64,000 nt of DNA. Source: Sweltsa coloradensis (taxonomy: Eukaryota; Arthropoda; Insecta; Plecoptera; Chloroperlidae). The position numbers and the translations under genes are program-made. The first letter of the stretch is position 1. Each line of letters starts with the position of its first letter. The DNA lies in assembly GCA_024449915.1 (NCBI GenBank), contig JAMZAV010006683.1, positions 1-64,000 on the forward strand, in the 5' to 3' direction. The notes beneath the pieces were generated by a model. The model worked only from the letters and a program-made list of their open reading frames with translations, made no database searches and was not told where the DNA came from. Below, in pieces: positions 1 through 12,239 of the stretch.

Positions 1-699
1 ATACCCCCCCATTTTTTATTTAATCCAGAACAATAAAATAAAACTTAAAAAATTTTTCCTTTTTAAAACTTTGCTTAGGTGAACACGTGTTGTGGTTTTT
101 ATTCTTTGGCTAGCGCATTAAAGTAGCCACAAAAATAGTTCCAAGAACATAAACATTAAACTGTTGAATTGATTAAACGGCTTTTATCAATTGTGACGGA
201 ATGCACTTTTTTCGATGCTGTCGCTATCTTTAAAAAAATAAAAATATATACATCTAGATACTAATACCCCCCCGTCCCTCCCCCTCCATTCTATAAATGC
301 CCTGTCTACTAACGGGATGACATTTTTAAAGTGACTTGTTATAGAATTTTCTTAATATTATAGTGAATTTCTTTTGAACTTCGAATTGCTTTAGAGCTAG
401 ATAATTAATTTATTGTAGGTTACCTGTCTCATGACAGGACAAGTCGGCCTGTTTAGGGATATGGAACTTTAGGGCTATATATTATCAAAGGTATAACTGA
501 CATATTTTTACCTCACTCAAAATGTTCAACACAATCATTAAATTAATTATAAACCCCTGTCTCAGAGTGCCGTATTATAACCTCTCATTCATTTCAGTTC
601 AGTACCATACCACATAAATACTTCCATCCATTGATACAATCATATTATGAAACATCCATCGCAAAGTTACTGGAAAAGCGGCAACCCTTCGCCCTCTCC
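1..699. other. Gene-free AT-rich sequence
   Basis: I see no coding exon, RNA gene or repeat edge that I can support here. The stretch is AT-rich with one C-rich patch near 265-290. Confidence 0.5.
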
Positions 700-800
700 T
701 TACTTCCTCGCAAATTGACTTAACTGAACGTCTGACCATCTACAAACAGATTCTCCGACCGGCCATCGCCTATGCAGTGAGGTCCGGTGTGACACTCAGA
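700..800 (+). pseudogene. Fragment of a jockey/CR1-type reverse transcriptase
   Basis: From 711 the plus strand reads about 28 codons without a stop, including TERLTIYKQILRPAIAYAV. This resembles the conserved stretch after the catalytic core of jockey/CR1-type non-LTR reverse transcriptases, where a motif of the form L-x-IYK-x-LIRP-x-x-xYA precedes the thumb. No other part of the element is in frame nearby, so this is a short relic. The match is by motif memory only; a translated search would confirm the clade. Confidence 0.5.
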
Positions 801-867
801 AATCTTGATTCACTACAATAATAAAAAAAAATAAAATAAATAAATTGTATTAGAGTCTACCACTCAG

Positions 868-1275
868 TTATATAACTGATTTTCAGGGGGGGACAGTAAA
901 TCAAAGCGACAAAAGCCAACCCTGTAAGCCCCGACGCAATCGACGAGTGAGCGATAACCAACCAAAGATCGATATTTTTAATAGGAAATATAGCAATCAG
1001 TGGTGTGGACAGTGGCGAACACCCCCCGGATCAACGCCAGAATCAACAAGGCCGATTCAGAACAACTCTGAATTTATTTTTGTGCTTCGTTGCAAAAGGA
1101 CGGCTTCCAAAGTCACCGTTTTACAACTCCTAAGACAAGAACTGATGGACTTAAGTCCAATCAGAAGTTAAAAACTTCTGGCTTTTGGGGGGAATCGAAA
1201 CCCGGGACCTTCTGCATTGGAAGCAGATACGAACCCAAGACCAACGAGCCCCACAAATCGGTTGCAAAATAGAAT
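868..1275 (-). mobile_element. tRNA-derived SINE, family 1, copy 1
   Basis: This segment aligns by eye along its whole length with 25925-26335. On the minus strand the right end (about 1185-1270) looks like a tRNA: an anticodon-arm-like CTGC/GCAG hairpin (CTGCTTCCAATGCAG) and a B-box-like region that is damaged here but better kept in the other copy (GGTTCGATTCC). The body runs leftward and contains the shared blocks near 'GGACTTAAGTCC' and 'GGCCGATTC'. The structure is that of a tRNA-headed SINE of about 410 bp lying on the minus strand. A Deu-type or other SINE core domain could be present but I cannot verify it. Confidence 0.65.
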
Positions 1276-1357
1276 CTTGCGAATGGTGTCCTTGCTCCGT
1301 GAAACTCCCCATATCCACCTTCTCCACGAATACCTATATGACCTATAGGACATGTTA

Positions 1358-1378
1358 CCCCCCCCCCCCCCCCCCCCC
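1358..1378. repeat. Poly-C tract
   Basis: An uninterrupted run of about 21 C. Similar C runs recur at 42209-42224, 44171-44190 and 44767-44785. Confidence 0.95.
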
Positions 1379-1565
1379 TCCCTCAAACTGAACTATTACC
1401 TGGCGACGATCCGCTATCCCCAAATTTAAACCCACCATCCACCCTTCAACCGCGGAGAATCCACGACCCCGCGTTCCCATACTCAGGCCCCCCCCCAGCA
1501 AACATAAAATGTTTTATGCCATTAGGTCGTATTTACAATCATTTCCCCGGACAATGTGTTCCGAT

Positions 1566-1568
<3 letters not shown>

Positions 1569-1599
<31 letters not shown>
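1569..1599. repeat. (GA)n microsatellite
   Basis: Pure GA dinucleotide repeat of about 15 units. Confidence 0.95.
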
Positions 1600-1602
<3 letters not shown>

Positions 1603-1909
1603 TTAATATTATGAAATATTATTTGGATAAAAGATGATACCCTCACCGTATGAAAGAGCAGCACGACATTAAAAAGAGGAAAACTAAAACAAAATGAAAA
1701 AAGTCATGAAACCATGTCGGGTAGATATTAAAATATTTTGAATGGTAATCAAAAAACGTTTTCCTAGGGATGCATGCTTTAGGCCTACATACTTATTGTT
1801 TGGACTTTTGTGATCCTCTTGTTGAGTCAAATAGAGTGTTAGGGTAGAAGTGATGAGAATTTATATGGTTTTTAATAGTAGTCAACCCCTCGCATGGGTA
1901 AACAAATCA

Positions 1910-1978
1910 CTCAGAATCGCTGGTGGCGGGTATCGATCCCGCGACCTCTCGAATCAGAGCATAGCGATACCCAAGTGT
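1910..1978 (-). mobile_element. tRNA-like SINE head or degenerate tRNA
   Basis: On the minus strand the segment contains a T-arm-like hairpin: GCGGG and CCCGC pair over a 7-base loop, ATCGATA (canonical TTCGAAT changed at three positions). It follows an anticodon-arm-like hairpin (CTCT around GATTCGA). The acceptor stem does not close, so this is not a functional tRNA. A tRNA-headed SINE fragment is most likely. Confidence 0.45.
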
Positions 1979-2142
1979 ACGAACTATTTCTGTCGGTAAT
2001 ATTATGCGGTAATATCGGTAATCGGTATATATTATTATTATTATATAATATTATTATAAATAATAATGCAGGTAAGCTTACTGGAACCGAAACTAAAATT
2101 TTACTAATCCGTGAATGATAGGTTCCGGAAAGTGGCCCGTGT

Positions 2143-2912
2143 TATTGGATGAGCGTAGCGAGCGAAGCGAAGATTCCATTTCACTACACTGGAGAAAATA
2201 ATCCGGAATGTTTTTCTTTCTTTCTTTCTTTTTTTTCTGTTTGTATTATTGTGTGTTTGTTAACACGATTCCGGCTAAACCGATACTCCAATTACGATAA
2301 AATTTTATGGAGGCCTTCAAAATCTCTGAACTTAGAACTGCCACCTTTTTGAGCGCAATTGGAAAATTATTTCTCATTAAAATAGCAATTTTAAGATTTT
2401 TTTCGATTTTTACTAAATTTCTTCAGCTTATAACACCTACATGCGTTATCCGATTTAATGATTTTTTTCACAGAACATTAATTTATGAATTTAGGTGTTC
2501 GTGTGAAATTTGAGCGCAATCGAAAAACTATTTCTCATAAAAAAATCGAAATTTTACGTTTTATTTTTATTTTTTAAAACAATTCTTTGCCTTATAACAC
2601 CTACATGCTTTATCCGATTGTAATGATTTTTTCACAGAACCTTAATTTTATGAATCAATATATTCGTGTAAAGTTTGTTTGTTCGCAATCGAATAGTTAT
2701 TTCTTATGAAAATTTCAATATTACGATTTTTTCATTTTTTTAAATTACAACTAGCCTAATTAAAAAATTTAAAATTTAAGTTAATTTTTTATTTTATTTA
2801 ATTTAATTTAAAAAAAATCTTCAACTTAGTAATGATTTTTTCACAGAACAACAGAAATACCGCATAACACATGGCAGCTCAATGCACCAATTACGCTCAT
2901 CCAACAACGCGG
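2143..2912 (-). repeat. TAGGAA-superfamily repeat, class A, reversed copy
   Basis: The left edge reads TATTGGATGAGCGTAGCGAG, the reverse complement of the right end of the class A copies at 34061-35035 and 40359-41161. The right edge reads CTCATCCAACAACGCG, the reverse of their left end. Inside are degenerate copies of a unit of about 165 bp holding 'TTCTGTGAAAAAATCATT' and 'GCATGTAGGTGTTATA'. There is no coding capacity. It abuts a forward copy, making a palindrome. Confidence 0.75.
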
Positions 2913-3376
2913 TTAAATTAAATAAAAAAATAAACTTTAATCTTTAATTTTTTTAATTAATCGTAATTTAAAAAAAGAAAAAAATCGAAAATTTTCGATT
3001 TTCATAAGAAATAATTATTCGATTGTACTCAAATTTCACACAAATATATTAATTCATAAAATTAAGGTTCTGTGAAAAAATCATTACAATCGGATAAAGC
3101 ATGTAGGTGTTATAAGTCAAAGAAATTAAAAAAAAAAAAATCGTAAAATTGCGATTTTTATGAGAAATAATTTTCCGATTGTGCTCAAAAACGTGGCAGT
3201 TCTAAGTTTAGAGATTTCGAAGGCCTCCATAAAATTTCATCACAATCGGAGTATCGGTTTAGCCAGAATCGTGCTAACAAACAGACAAAAATCAAAAAAA
3301 AAAAAAAACATTACGGATTTTTTTCTCCAGTGTAGTGAAATGGAATCTTCGCTTCGCTAGCTACGCTCATCCAATA
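2913..3376 (+). repeat. TAGGAA-superfamily repeat, class A, 5'-shortened forward copy
   Basis: Forward-oriented class A copy ending CTTCGCTAGCTACGCTCATC near 3370. It lacks the TAGGAA start and joins head-to-head with the reversed copy to its left, so 2143-3376 is an imperfect palindrome of about 1.2 kb. Confidence 0.7.
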
Positions 3377-3418
3377 AGCAACCTTTACTTTGCGAATATA
3401 TGTATATATATATATTTT

Positions 3419-4194
3419 TATTGGATGAGCGTAACGAGCGAAGCGAAGATTCCATTTCACTACACTGGAGAAAAAAATCCGAATGTTTTTTTTTCTTTCT
3501 TTCTTTTTTTTTGTATTTTTGTGTTTGTTAACACGATTCCGGCTAAACCAATACTCCAATTGCGATGAAATTTTCTGGAGACCTTCGAAATCTCTGAACT
3601 TAGAACTGCCACGTTTCTGAGCGCAATCGGAAAATTATTTCTCATAAAAATCGCAATTTTACGATTTTTTTCGATTTTTAAAAAATTTCTTCGACTTATA
3701 ACACCTACATGCTTTATCCGATTTTAATGATTTTTTCACAGAACCTTAATTTTATGAATTAAGATATTCGTGTGAAATTTGAGCGTAATCGAAAAATTAT
3801 TTTTTATGAAAATCGAAATTTTACGTTTTTTTTCTTTTTTAAAACAATTCTTTGACTTATCATAGGGCCTACTTGCTTTATCCTATTGTAATGATTTTTT
3901 CACAGAACCTTAATTTTATGAAATTATATATTCGTGTTAAATTTGAGCACAATCGAATAATTATTTCTTATGAAAATCGCAATTTTACGATTTTTTTTCA
4001 ATTTAAAAAAAATCTTTTGATTGTAATGATTTTCTCACAGGACCTTTATTTTATGAATTTATATGTTCGTGTGAAATTTGAGCGTAATCGAAAAATTATT
4101 TCTCATGAAAATCGCAGTTTTATGTTATTTTTTTTTTTTTTAAATTACGTTCATCCAACAACGCGCCTGGAAAAGCGTTTGCGAAGCTTCCTAG
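3419..4194 (-). repeat. TAGGAA-superfamily repeat, class A, complete reversed copy
   Basis: Starts TTGGATGAGCGTAACGAG and ends GCGTTTGCGAAGCTTCCTAG, the reverse complement of the TAGGAAGCTTCGCAAACGC start seen at 34061. It holds three or four degenerate copies of the internal unit of about 165 bp (repeated 'TTTTTTCACAGAACCTTAAT' and 'GAAAAATTATTT'). No coding frame longer than repeat noise. Confidence 0.75.
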
Positions 4195-5124
4195 TTTAAG
4201 GAATTTTAGCAATTTTTAGATTTTGAATTTAAGCTTTATTTTTGGTAGGGCCTAAAGATCTTAGTTATAAGTGCATTCCTAAAACTAGATTTTTTTCTGA
4301 ATTTTTTTTTGTTGCATATTTTGGACTTTGTGTACCTCAAATACCTGCAATACTAGAGATATATCAAATTTCCGGGAAAACCCTTTTTTTCGATGTGTAT
4401 TTTCAATCTTCTATAAAAAAGGTACCGTTTGTACCATTGGCCTGGGGTAAAAATAAAATAAAAAAATTAAACACCCCCCCCCCCCCCAAAAAAAAAAATT
4501 CGGGGTACCGGTAGGCCTATAATAATAAAAAAAAACTATTGTTTACCCGAAATTAAATTACAAAGTTGAATGTACACATATTGAGGCCAGAGGGACTGAA
4601 AGGTTAAAAGGCTATTCCTTCGGAATACACCACCATAGTGAATAACTCAGTATACTTAGTAACTAACGAGTGTATGTTATGCTGGGCTATGCTATAGCTA
4701 ATATATCTCCGTATAAATGTCAGCCAGCCTGGCTGAGGAAGTATTATTGTTACTGTCATGGATGATTCAGGGTAACAGTTCTTGACAATACAGGCTGATT
4801 TATACTCAAACTTCAGATGAATACACAGGCGATGTGGTCACAACCGGCCATCTACTCTGACTTATGGGATATTTTTACGTTACCGGCATTGAATACGTCT
4901 ATACGGTGCAGTCACACACCCAAGTAGTAATTAATTTGAGTGGCATTTGCTTAATGGAATTTTGTCCATGATTATTAGTAGATCAAACCAAATCAGGAAC
5001 GAATTGAGCCGGATATGTGTTAGAAAAATCAAACAATAAACTTTTAAATAAACAATTAAGGAGAGAGACAACGCCTGTTGCTACCGCCCAAGCAAGCGGA
5101 AACCATGAGGGCTATCCAGCTATG
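4195..5124. other. Gene-free stretch
   Basis: No exon or RNA gene recognised. It contains a C run at about 4473-4487 followed by an A run. Confidence 0.45.
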
Positions 5125-5180
5125 CAGCAGTTCTCAACCTGTGGGGCGCGCCCCAAAATGGGGGCGCGAAGCTGCCAAGA
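5125..5180. mobile_element. hAT-type terminal inverted repeat, single end
   Basis: The sequence CAGCAGTTCTCAACCTGTGG followed by a GC-rich inverted block (GGCGCGCCCC, then GGGGGCGCG) has the form of many hAT transposon termini, CAGNGGTTCTCAACCTGTGG. I did not find the matching opposite end, so this is one end of an element or a decayed copy. Confidence 0.5.
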
Positions 5181-5589
5181 TGGTAATTAAATATTCCAAA
5201 AATAATAATTCCAAAATAGAAAATAAAATGTTAAAAATGCAAATTTGGCTTTAAAATAAGACAATCACACATGTCCTAGGTCTACAGGTTCTCATCAATA
5301 CCAAGGGCACTTACTCCCCCCGACAGCCATGGATTTGCAAAATAGTCGGTTTTCAAATTGTTTTTGGTGGTTTTCTAGAGTTTCCACTACACAAAAACAA
5401 TATTATTTCGGGTATTGCATTCAGCCCACTCTTTTCTTATAACGAACCCAACGCATTCTAAATAAAACTAACTTTCCAAATTTTCACCAACGGCGCTATT
5501 GTTACGGGGCTCTGACCCTAAAAACCTGATTTGTTAGTTTCAAGTGCTAAAAGAAGACTTGTCCCACACGGTCTATATCTACCAGAGAG

Positions 5590-6010
5590 ATTTCAATTTA
5601 TGTAAAAGTATTGTATGATCTACGGTGTCAAATGCTTTTGTAAAGTAAGTAGGTATATGACATAAGTTTGAGTTTTATTATTGTAATACAGGGAGATATT
5701 GTGAGGGAAATTTGTTACCACAGACCATTTCGTTACAAACTCATGTTGGGAAGCAGCAAATGGCAATACAATCCGATACATGATGCAGATTGAACTTGTG
5801 AAGGATCGACTCACATACTTTAGCAAGTGTTGACAAGATAATATTTTTATCGGTTAACGTCAATTTTACAATGATTAGCCTATCCTTTTTTAGTACAGGT
5901 ATCAATGTATCATTGCCCCGTAAACAAAGCTGAAAGAGGCCACAATATTAATTCAAAATATTAATAGGAATGCCATCTGGGCCAATAGCTTCACTACATT
6001 AGGTTTACGC
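5590..6010 (-). pseudogene. Decayed non-LTR reverse transcriptase
   Basis: On the minus strand two RT landmarks lie in the expected order. At about 5960-5990 is AIGPDGIP, which matches the (K/N)-x-x-GPDGI(P) motif. At about 5590-5645 is FTKAFDTVDHTILLHKL, the motif A region (FSKAFDTVDH). LIPVLKKDR lies between them. Stops and frame changes interrupt the reading, so the element is dead. The motif set fits the jockey/CR1/I side of non-LTR elements. Confidence 0.7.
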
Positions 6011-6059
6011 AATGCCACCGCCATGTCATTCACAGTTACAGCCAAGACTATCTACACAG

Positions 6060-8221
6060 GGTAAGAATGCTGAACGTTTGTACAAATACACAAATTAGGT
6101 GTCGTACTAGGAAAAAAACTAAAATACATAGCAGCATCCACCCATGCAGCATTTAATTCGACTTCCACTGGCACTTTTTATAATATTTTTTTTTATAACT
6201 GATGAAACGCCAGATGTTTGTTTTATTTATTTTATTTATTATTGGAAGGAGAGGAATGGTGGCAAGAGCGCAAGACAGAAGAAGATGGAGAGGTCTATCT
6301 TCAATGCCGACCCAACGCAGAGTTGGACGCATTCATTGATTAAACGTGTCACGAGGATGGCAGAAAAGAGCAGAGCTCCAAACACACTTGGTGATTGCCA
6401 AACTAGTAACAATAAATAAATATAATAAAAGATAACAAAACAACATTTAATTATTACAATCATTAGCAAACCTATAAAACATGGAAAATAAGGCTAAGAA
6501 ATATACACTTCAATGAATTATTATAAAAATGAATCAGTGAAAAGTTACTGTTGAATTAATTTTGTAATGCACAAACATGTGTGCTTAGGGCAGATTTAAA
6601 AATGTCTAATGAACAAATCTACCTTCACTCAAAAGGAAGAGCATTCCATTCATTACAAGTCCTGTAGTAGAATTACATGGTAAGCTGTTGTTCTTGCAAA
6701 TGGAGGCTTGAGAATTAAGCATCTGCCAAGTTCTGCTGCTGCACGACTACAGACTTGCAATCTTGCGTACGGGTGCAGATCAGTATTACCGTGTAACCAT
6801 GGAGCATTCCCCATAGAAATTGAAGTTCTACTGTCTTTCTGTAACTTTCAAGCAATGGAATGTCTAAAGATGAACGTCTTGCAGTAGCACTCACTTTGAA
6901 ATTTTGTCTTGGCAGCTATAATGCGCGTTGCTCCAATTTTGAATTGTTAATATCTGATGTGGGATCTCATGCTGGACAGGCGTAAAGGCGTGTTAAGGTA
7001 ATGCTTGCAGTTGAGGAAATAGGATACTTTCAATTCAACTAGTATTCCACTTGCTTGTAACATTGCTTATACCTCCGCCATTGATTGTGTGCACGATTTT
7101 TACACATAAGTGCAGCAATAATAATTGAGGTAGGTGAATACCAGGTAGGGTATGTACCCGTTCTTTTAGGAAGTGGCACTAGCATACCATAAAAAAATCA
7201 CACTGAAGATCAGGGTCATCTAAATTAACAAACAGAAACTATTGACATAATTAGCACCTCACAAATTTTAACAGTGTTTGCACTTGGCCAATTTACAAAA
7301 GTTGTAATATTTCTGGGCACACTTTGTGAGATCGAGTTGATTATTGAAAAAGGTAAAAAGATTCAATGAAACATCATATTCTACTGGGGATTCAGTTAGT
7401 GCAGATGCAAAATCACAATTATTGTACTAAAACAATATGCAAATATCTGTTACACTTAGACATAACATGATATGATTTGTCATGGTTTGGATGAGATTGC
7501 ATTCGGCAATCATAGAGATGAATGAAAGTTCAACAGTAGAGGTTGAGGCAGCCAGGTTGATCTTTACCCCATACCAATCATGGCAGATTGAAGTCACGTC
7601 AAACATAATTTATGTATTTAATATTTAAAACACTTTATTAACTTTATTTTCAACTAAGATACAAATCCAGGAGTGTCACTTCAGTTTGGACATTGGGGGA
7701 GGGGGGCACAATCCACCAGTGGCAAATCAAAAAATTCACAAGGGTAGGGGGGCTTTAGTGTCAGTGGCATATCCCGTTCAACCAATTGTGGGGAGAATGG
7801 GGGCTTGGCCCCCGGAAATTTTTTCTGAGGATAACTAGGAAAATATTGGGGGGGGGGGAAGACGCAGATTGTGATTAAGGGGGCGCATGCCTCCCCCAAA
7901 CCAAAGTAACAGAACAGACACATTAGTACAGTATAATAAATGAGGGCAATATGTATGCGACACAACATTTTTTGTTCCCATGTGCCACAACAAGTACCAC
8001 CCTTTGATGTGTTCAACAGCTACATCATTTACAAAAATAGCGTAATTAATAATATTTTGAAATGCATACAAATGTGGAAGATTTTGTTGTCGGCTTTAAT
8101 AAATTGGTTTAGAAACTTTTAGCTCACTTCAATTTCAATGTAAAGTATAAAATCTGGTCATGCCAATGATGTAGAATGTAGATCATGGAGTCGGCAGGCT
8201 TACTCTGTATTCACGAGGATT
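6060..8221. other. Gene-free region downstream of ATXN10
   Basis: No exon recognised. On the minus strand, AATAAA-type poly(A) signals (TTTATT on the plus strand) lie at 7634-7639 and 7643-7648, about 0.6 kb past the ATXN10 stop, and could end its transcript. A G-rich patch (7690-7880) contains the hairpin-like block GGGGGCTTGGCCCCC, which recurs elsewhere in the window. Confidence 0.35.
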
Positions 8222-8410
8222 CTATCTTTCCAGACGAACAATGCCGATCTTACTCTCTCCGTCATCACTAAGTGTGAGTCCCATCTCTTGCAGAGTTGCA
8301 GAGCTGACAGTCCCACAGCGGTTTACAGCTGCAATAACTGCCTGGTTTTCTTCGTTACCCTCGCACAAGTTCCGAACAGCCATTACCACCCACTGAATAA
8401 TCACTGGAGT
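8222..8410 (-). CDS. ATXN10: Ataxin-10, last coding exon
   Basis: The minus strand reads from an AG acceptor at 8411-8412 through 62 codons to a TAG stop at 8222. The peptide begins TPVIIQWVVMAVRNLCEGN and continues ENQAVIAAV, then ends in a less conserved tail. This matches the C-terminal end of animal ataxin-10, where human has NPFLTEWVIYAIRNL followed by N-Q-D-L-I-A. In the family this is the terminal armadillo-like Ataxin-10 domain, a helix carrying the E/Q-W and AIRNL residues. Ataxin-10 is a cytoplasmic protein linked to neuronal survival, O-GlcNAc transferase binding and cytokinesis. The length to the stop is as expected. The exon start at 8410 is inferred from the acceptor and from alignment of the Pro and Trp. 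A repeat terminus (8430-8485) sits just upstream in the intron. Confidence 0.8.
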   Translation of the reverse strand, partial: TPVIIQWVVMAVRNLCEGNEENQAVIAAVNRCGTVSSATLQEMGLTLSDDGESKIGIVRLER

Positions 8411-8427
8411 CTGATGTTAAGGATGGT

Positions 8428-8485
8428 ACTACTAGGAAAACGCCAACGTCGTTGATAAGACGAGCAATCGAGCTATATTTCATGC
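8428..8485 (+). repeat. TAGGAA-superfamily terminus, solo
   Basis: TACTAGGAAAACGCCAACGT followed by CGTTGATAAGACGAGC matches the terminal repeat of the element at 63591-63863. No second terminus is visible nearby. Confidence 0.5.
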
Positions 8486-8826
8486 TGCATTTGACTTGAT
8501 TGATGTTTAAAGTTTAAATGGCAGATAATTTCACATACTCTCAATTAAACAAAGTCTTAAGCCACGTTAACATCTTATTTATTTAACATCTATCATATTC
8601 AGTTATTAAAAATAAAAATCTGATTTATAGGGGATCTCACCAAAGAACGCAGATACTCTCGCCACAAGTAGTAGTGGTGGGGGTAGTATGAATGTGTGGC
8701 AAAAGGAATGTCATATTTGTGTGTGTAAGAGAAATGTGTGTAGCCAACACAAGCAGTTGTTAATTGTAATTGGGATAAAAATATCAAAGCCTATCTTTGA
8801 TTTTTTGGTTGTATGTATGTATTTAC

Positions 8827-9551
8827 TAGGAAACGCTCAGTTGGACGCGTTGATAAGCGAGCACGTGCTATAGCTAGACCCAAATTGCACATTTTTTTAC
8901 ATTTTAAAATTTGCGACGTTCGCTGTCCACAGGGCCATGTTTCAAATATTATTTATTATTGCCAAGGTATTTGGGTAAACCCGTGTGTAAACCTTTACTT
9001 TGTGAATAAAATCCACCGCCATCTAGAGGACCTTGACTCCTTGGGAAAACTATTTAAACTCTTTGTTGACAAATAATAGACTGCTTCCTCGAAAGTATTT
9101 TGATTACTTCTAGGTGGCAGTGCATTAGAAACTACGCGCGTCTTTTCGTTGCCATGGCAACGTTACTTTTGTTATAATGTAATTTCCATCTACACTACTT
9201 ATATCGGATCAAAGTAAAATTAACATATTCGTGACCGGACGGACATTCTAAATGATTTGGCTATCTCAGATTTTGTCCCCGTTAAGTTTTAGAAAAAAAC
9301 TTTAGATTAACTTTAATGTAACTTTCTAACTTTTTGAACGATTTTGCCACAAAACTAATGGCATTCAATCGAGAACGAAGCTTGCGGATGGTCAAAATTT
9401 CAACTCGATCCGAGCCTCCGTTCGAACGTTATGGCGAGACATACAAACAAACAAAAAAAAAACAAAAAAAAAAACAAACAAACAAAAAAAAAAAAACAGT
9501 GACTAATTTTTCCGGCAGAGTCAAATGGAAACGCTCGCTTCGCTCGCTTAA
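8827..9551 (+). repeat. TAGGAA-superfamily repeat, class C, copy 1
   Basis: Begins TAGGAAACGCTCAGTTGGAC and ends with ACGCTCGCTTCGCTCGC. It aligns along its length with 10299-10989 (shared blocks: 'CCGCCATCTAGAGGACCTTG', 'CGTGACCGGACGGACATTCT', 'TTATGGCGAGACATACAAA'). About 725 bp, no coding frame. A non-autonomous DNA element is likely. Confidence 0.75.
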
Positions 9552-9554
9552 TTA

Positions 9555-10298
9555 GCATCCAAACTGATCAATTTTACAATCGATATGGGATATGTCATTA
9601 CAATACAATTCAATAGTTTATAACAAAAACAGTGTTTCATTACTTACAAATATATACTACCAAAGGTACCAATTTGATATAAAAGACAAGACAAGAAAAT
9701 ATATGCAAGAAATATAAACATTAAAATAAATTAAAATACAGGTGATTATGAGTGTAATACAAAAGGCTTATGAATAGTGTAACATGCTGGAATGTAAATT
9801 GTAAGGATGCAAAATAAAATAAATAAAATACAAATGAGAAACCCTCAAGAAATCCAGCAGATGTCCACTCGCATGGTGTAATATTAACTCACAACAAAAT
9901 GGTGCGGGTAAACCGGGGTCTGGGACAGAGCTCCAGCCATCGGAGGATTTTTCGCTGTAGGTGGATAAACATTTGGGGTATGCATTTTTTTTGCATTTTG
10001 TCCCACATTTTTAGCGTGGGGTTGGTAGACGTCCATGGCCTGGGTGATATGCCCAACTAGCGGGTGGAATCGTGTCTAGCTTGATTGGTGTTTCTTCTAC
10101 TTAAATATGCCGGTCTCTGTCATGGTTTGCTCGTCAATGGTGTCCCAGCTGTAGGGTTTGGTTTGGTCTTCTCTAAATTACCACAAATTTGTGTGTGTGC
10201 ATCGAACAGACAACAGACAAACATTGTCACAACGAAGGCCCGATCGACTTGAGTTGTAAGACTACGTTCACTGCACTCACTCGTCTAATTATTATTAC
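9555..10298. other. Gene-free spacer between two class C repeats
   Basis: No exon or RNA gene recognised. The part at 9895-10150 is less AT-rich than its surroundings but has no frame I can name. Confidence 0.4.
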
Positions 10299-10989
10299 TA
10301 GGAAATGCTCAGTTGGACGCGTTGATAGGCGAGCACGTGCTATAGCTAGACCCACATAGCACATTTTTTTTAAATTTTAAAATTTGCGACGTTCGCTGTC
10401 CACGGGGCCATGTTTCCAATATTATTTATTATTGCCAAGGTATTTGGGTAAACCCGTGGGTAAACCTTTACTTTGTGGTTAAAATCCACCGCCATCTAGA
10501 GGACCTTGACATCATTTCCTGGGGAAAACTATTTTAACTCTTTGGTAACAAATAATACACTGCTTCCTCGATAGTATTTTGATTACTTCTAGGTGGCAGT
10601 GCATAGTGGCCAGAAACCTCATGCGACTTTTCGTTGCCATGGTAACGTTAGTTTTGTCAAAATGCAATTTCCATCTACACTACTTATCAGATCAAAATAA
10701 AGTTAACATCTTCGTGACCGGACGGACATTCTAAATGATTTGGCCACCTCAGATTTTGTCGCCGTTTAGTTTGGAAAAAAACTTTTGATTAACATTAATG
10801 TAACTTTGTAACTTTTTGAACAATTTTGCCACAAAACTAATGGCATTCAATCCAGATCGAAGCTTGCGGATGGTCCAGATTTCAACTCGATCCGAGCCTC
10901 CGTTCAAACGTTATGGCGAGACATACAAAAAAACAAAAAAAAAACAGTGACTATTTTTTCCGTCAGAGTCAAATGACAACGCTCGCTTT
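10299..10989 (+). repeat. TAGGAA-superfamily repeat, class C, copy 2
   Basis: Same orientation and layout as 8827-9551, about 1.47 kb downstream. Starts TAGGAAATGCTCAGTTGGAC. Confidence 0.75.
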
Positions 10990-11005
10990 CTTATTATTGT
11001 GAAAA

Positions 11006-11006
<1 letters not shown>

Positions 11007-11064
<58 letters not shown>
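11007..11064. repeat. (ATT)n microsatellite
   Basis: Pure ATT repeat of about 19 units directly after the class C repeat. Confidence 0.95.
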
Positions 11065-11065
<1 letters not shown>

Positions 11066-12231
11066 AGAAGAAATAGGCCACAATGGCAAACATAAGTGAA
11101 GATGTCCGGCCAATAGACAAAAAATACTTATCGAAGCAACTGTAAAATGCGTTTGGAAAATAGTCTAGTATAAAAAAATCCAGTAATTATGAAGAATCTC
11201 TCATCGCCGAACGGACGAGAATTACTTTGAAAGGTACATTAATTGATTGATAGTGTTACTTGCAATTCATAGTGTTTGTGGATGGGGCACCCTACATTTT
11301 CTTAGTATTTGTTAACTTTAGTTACTGTAATTTTAGTTAGAACCTTGTTTGTTTGTGTCAACTATTTTATTTTTATTTGTTCTTACACTTCCCCCACCAC
11401 CACCACCACCACCACCACCACCACCACCACCACCACTACCCGCTCAAAAAAATTAATTCAGCGTGTTTTGTTTCAAGGTGATGTCTCAACTATCTCGGTT
11501 TCACTCTCATTTGCCAACAAAAAACCACAAACAACATACTGAGGCCATACTTGTAACTTCCTTTCTTCATAAAATAGTATAGCGGTGAACCCAAATTTCA
11601 CATCATCACAGAAATTTCACTGTGCCACAACAGGTGCCGTCATTATATTAGATTTTTTTTAAATAATTATTTTGGCAAAGCCTTAAAGGCATATTGTCAC
11701 ATTGCATTGTCCAAAACATATGTTGAAGTTAAACCTTAAATTATTTAGGAATTTAGAAAAACAATCAGAGAAATCGGTCAATATTTGAACAAGTTTCGAG
11801 CAATATTATGGAAAATGTAAAGTGCGTGACGTCACCACTCGTGACGTAGTTGGATGCCTACTGAGTTTGGCTACGGACCGACACAACAATAAATGCAGCC
11901 GCTTCATCGCCCAACAAATCAATACTATAATCAGGCACGGCGATGGGCAGTTGAGTTCTCAACTCTATGCTAACTTTCAATTTTATAAATGGTATTGTAA
12001 TGTTATACATTTGAGTTTTAGGTCTTATATGTTCCACGGGTTTCATTTGATACCTAATCGTGATTTCGTAACCACTTTCAATCAAGTGTTCAGAACATAA
12101 GATAATCGACTATATTTGCTGGTTACAAAGTAGAAGTTCTTATGGTTAATTTTCGATAGCAAGTTTAGGCCTATATATCGCACAGGCAACTTCTCCCTGT
12201 TTGACGACGACGTGAGAAAGATAAGTCGATC
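11065..12231. other. Gene-free stretch
   Basis: Apart from the (ACC)n microsatellite at 11395-11436, I see nothing I can name here. Confidence 0.4.
11395..11436. repeat. (ACC)n microsatellite
   Basis: About 13 units of ACC/CAC. Confidence 0.95.
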
Positions 12232-12239
12232 GGACTGAC

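Noticed and set aside
6144..6419. 91-codon frame with a hydrophobic start, considered as a secreted protein or LINE tail
   Set aside because: No convincing motif; an alternative frame has a weak LINE-tail look that I could not support.
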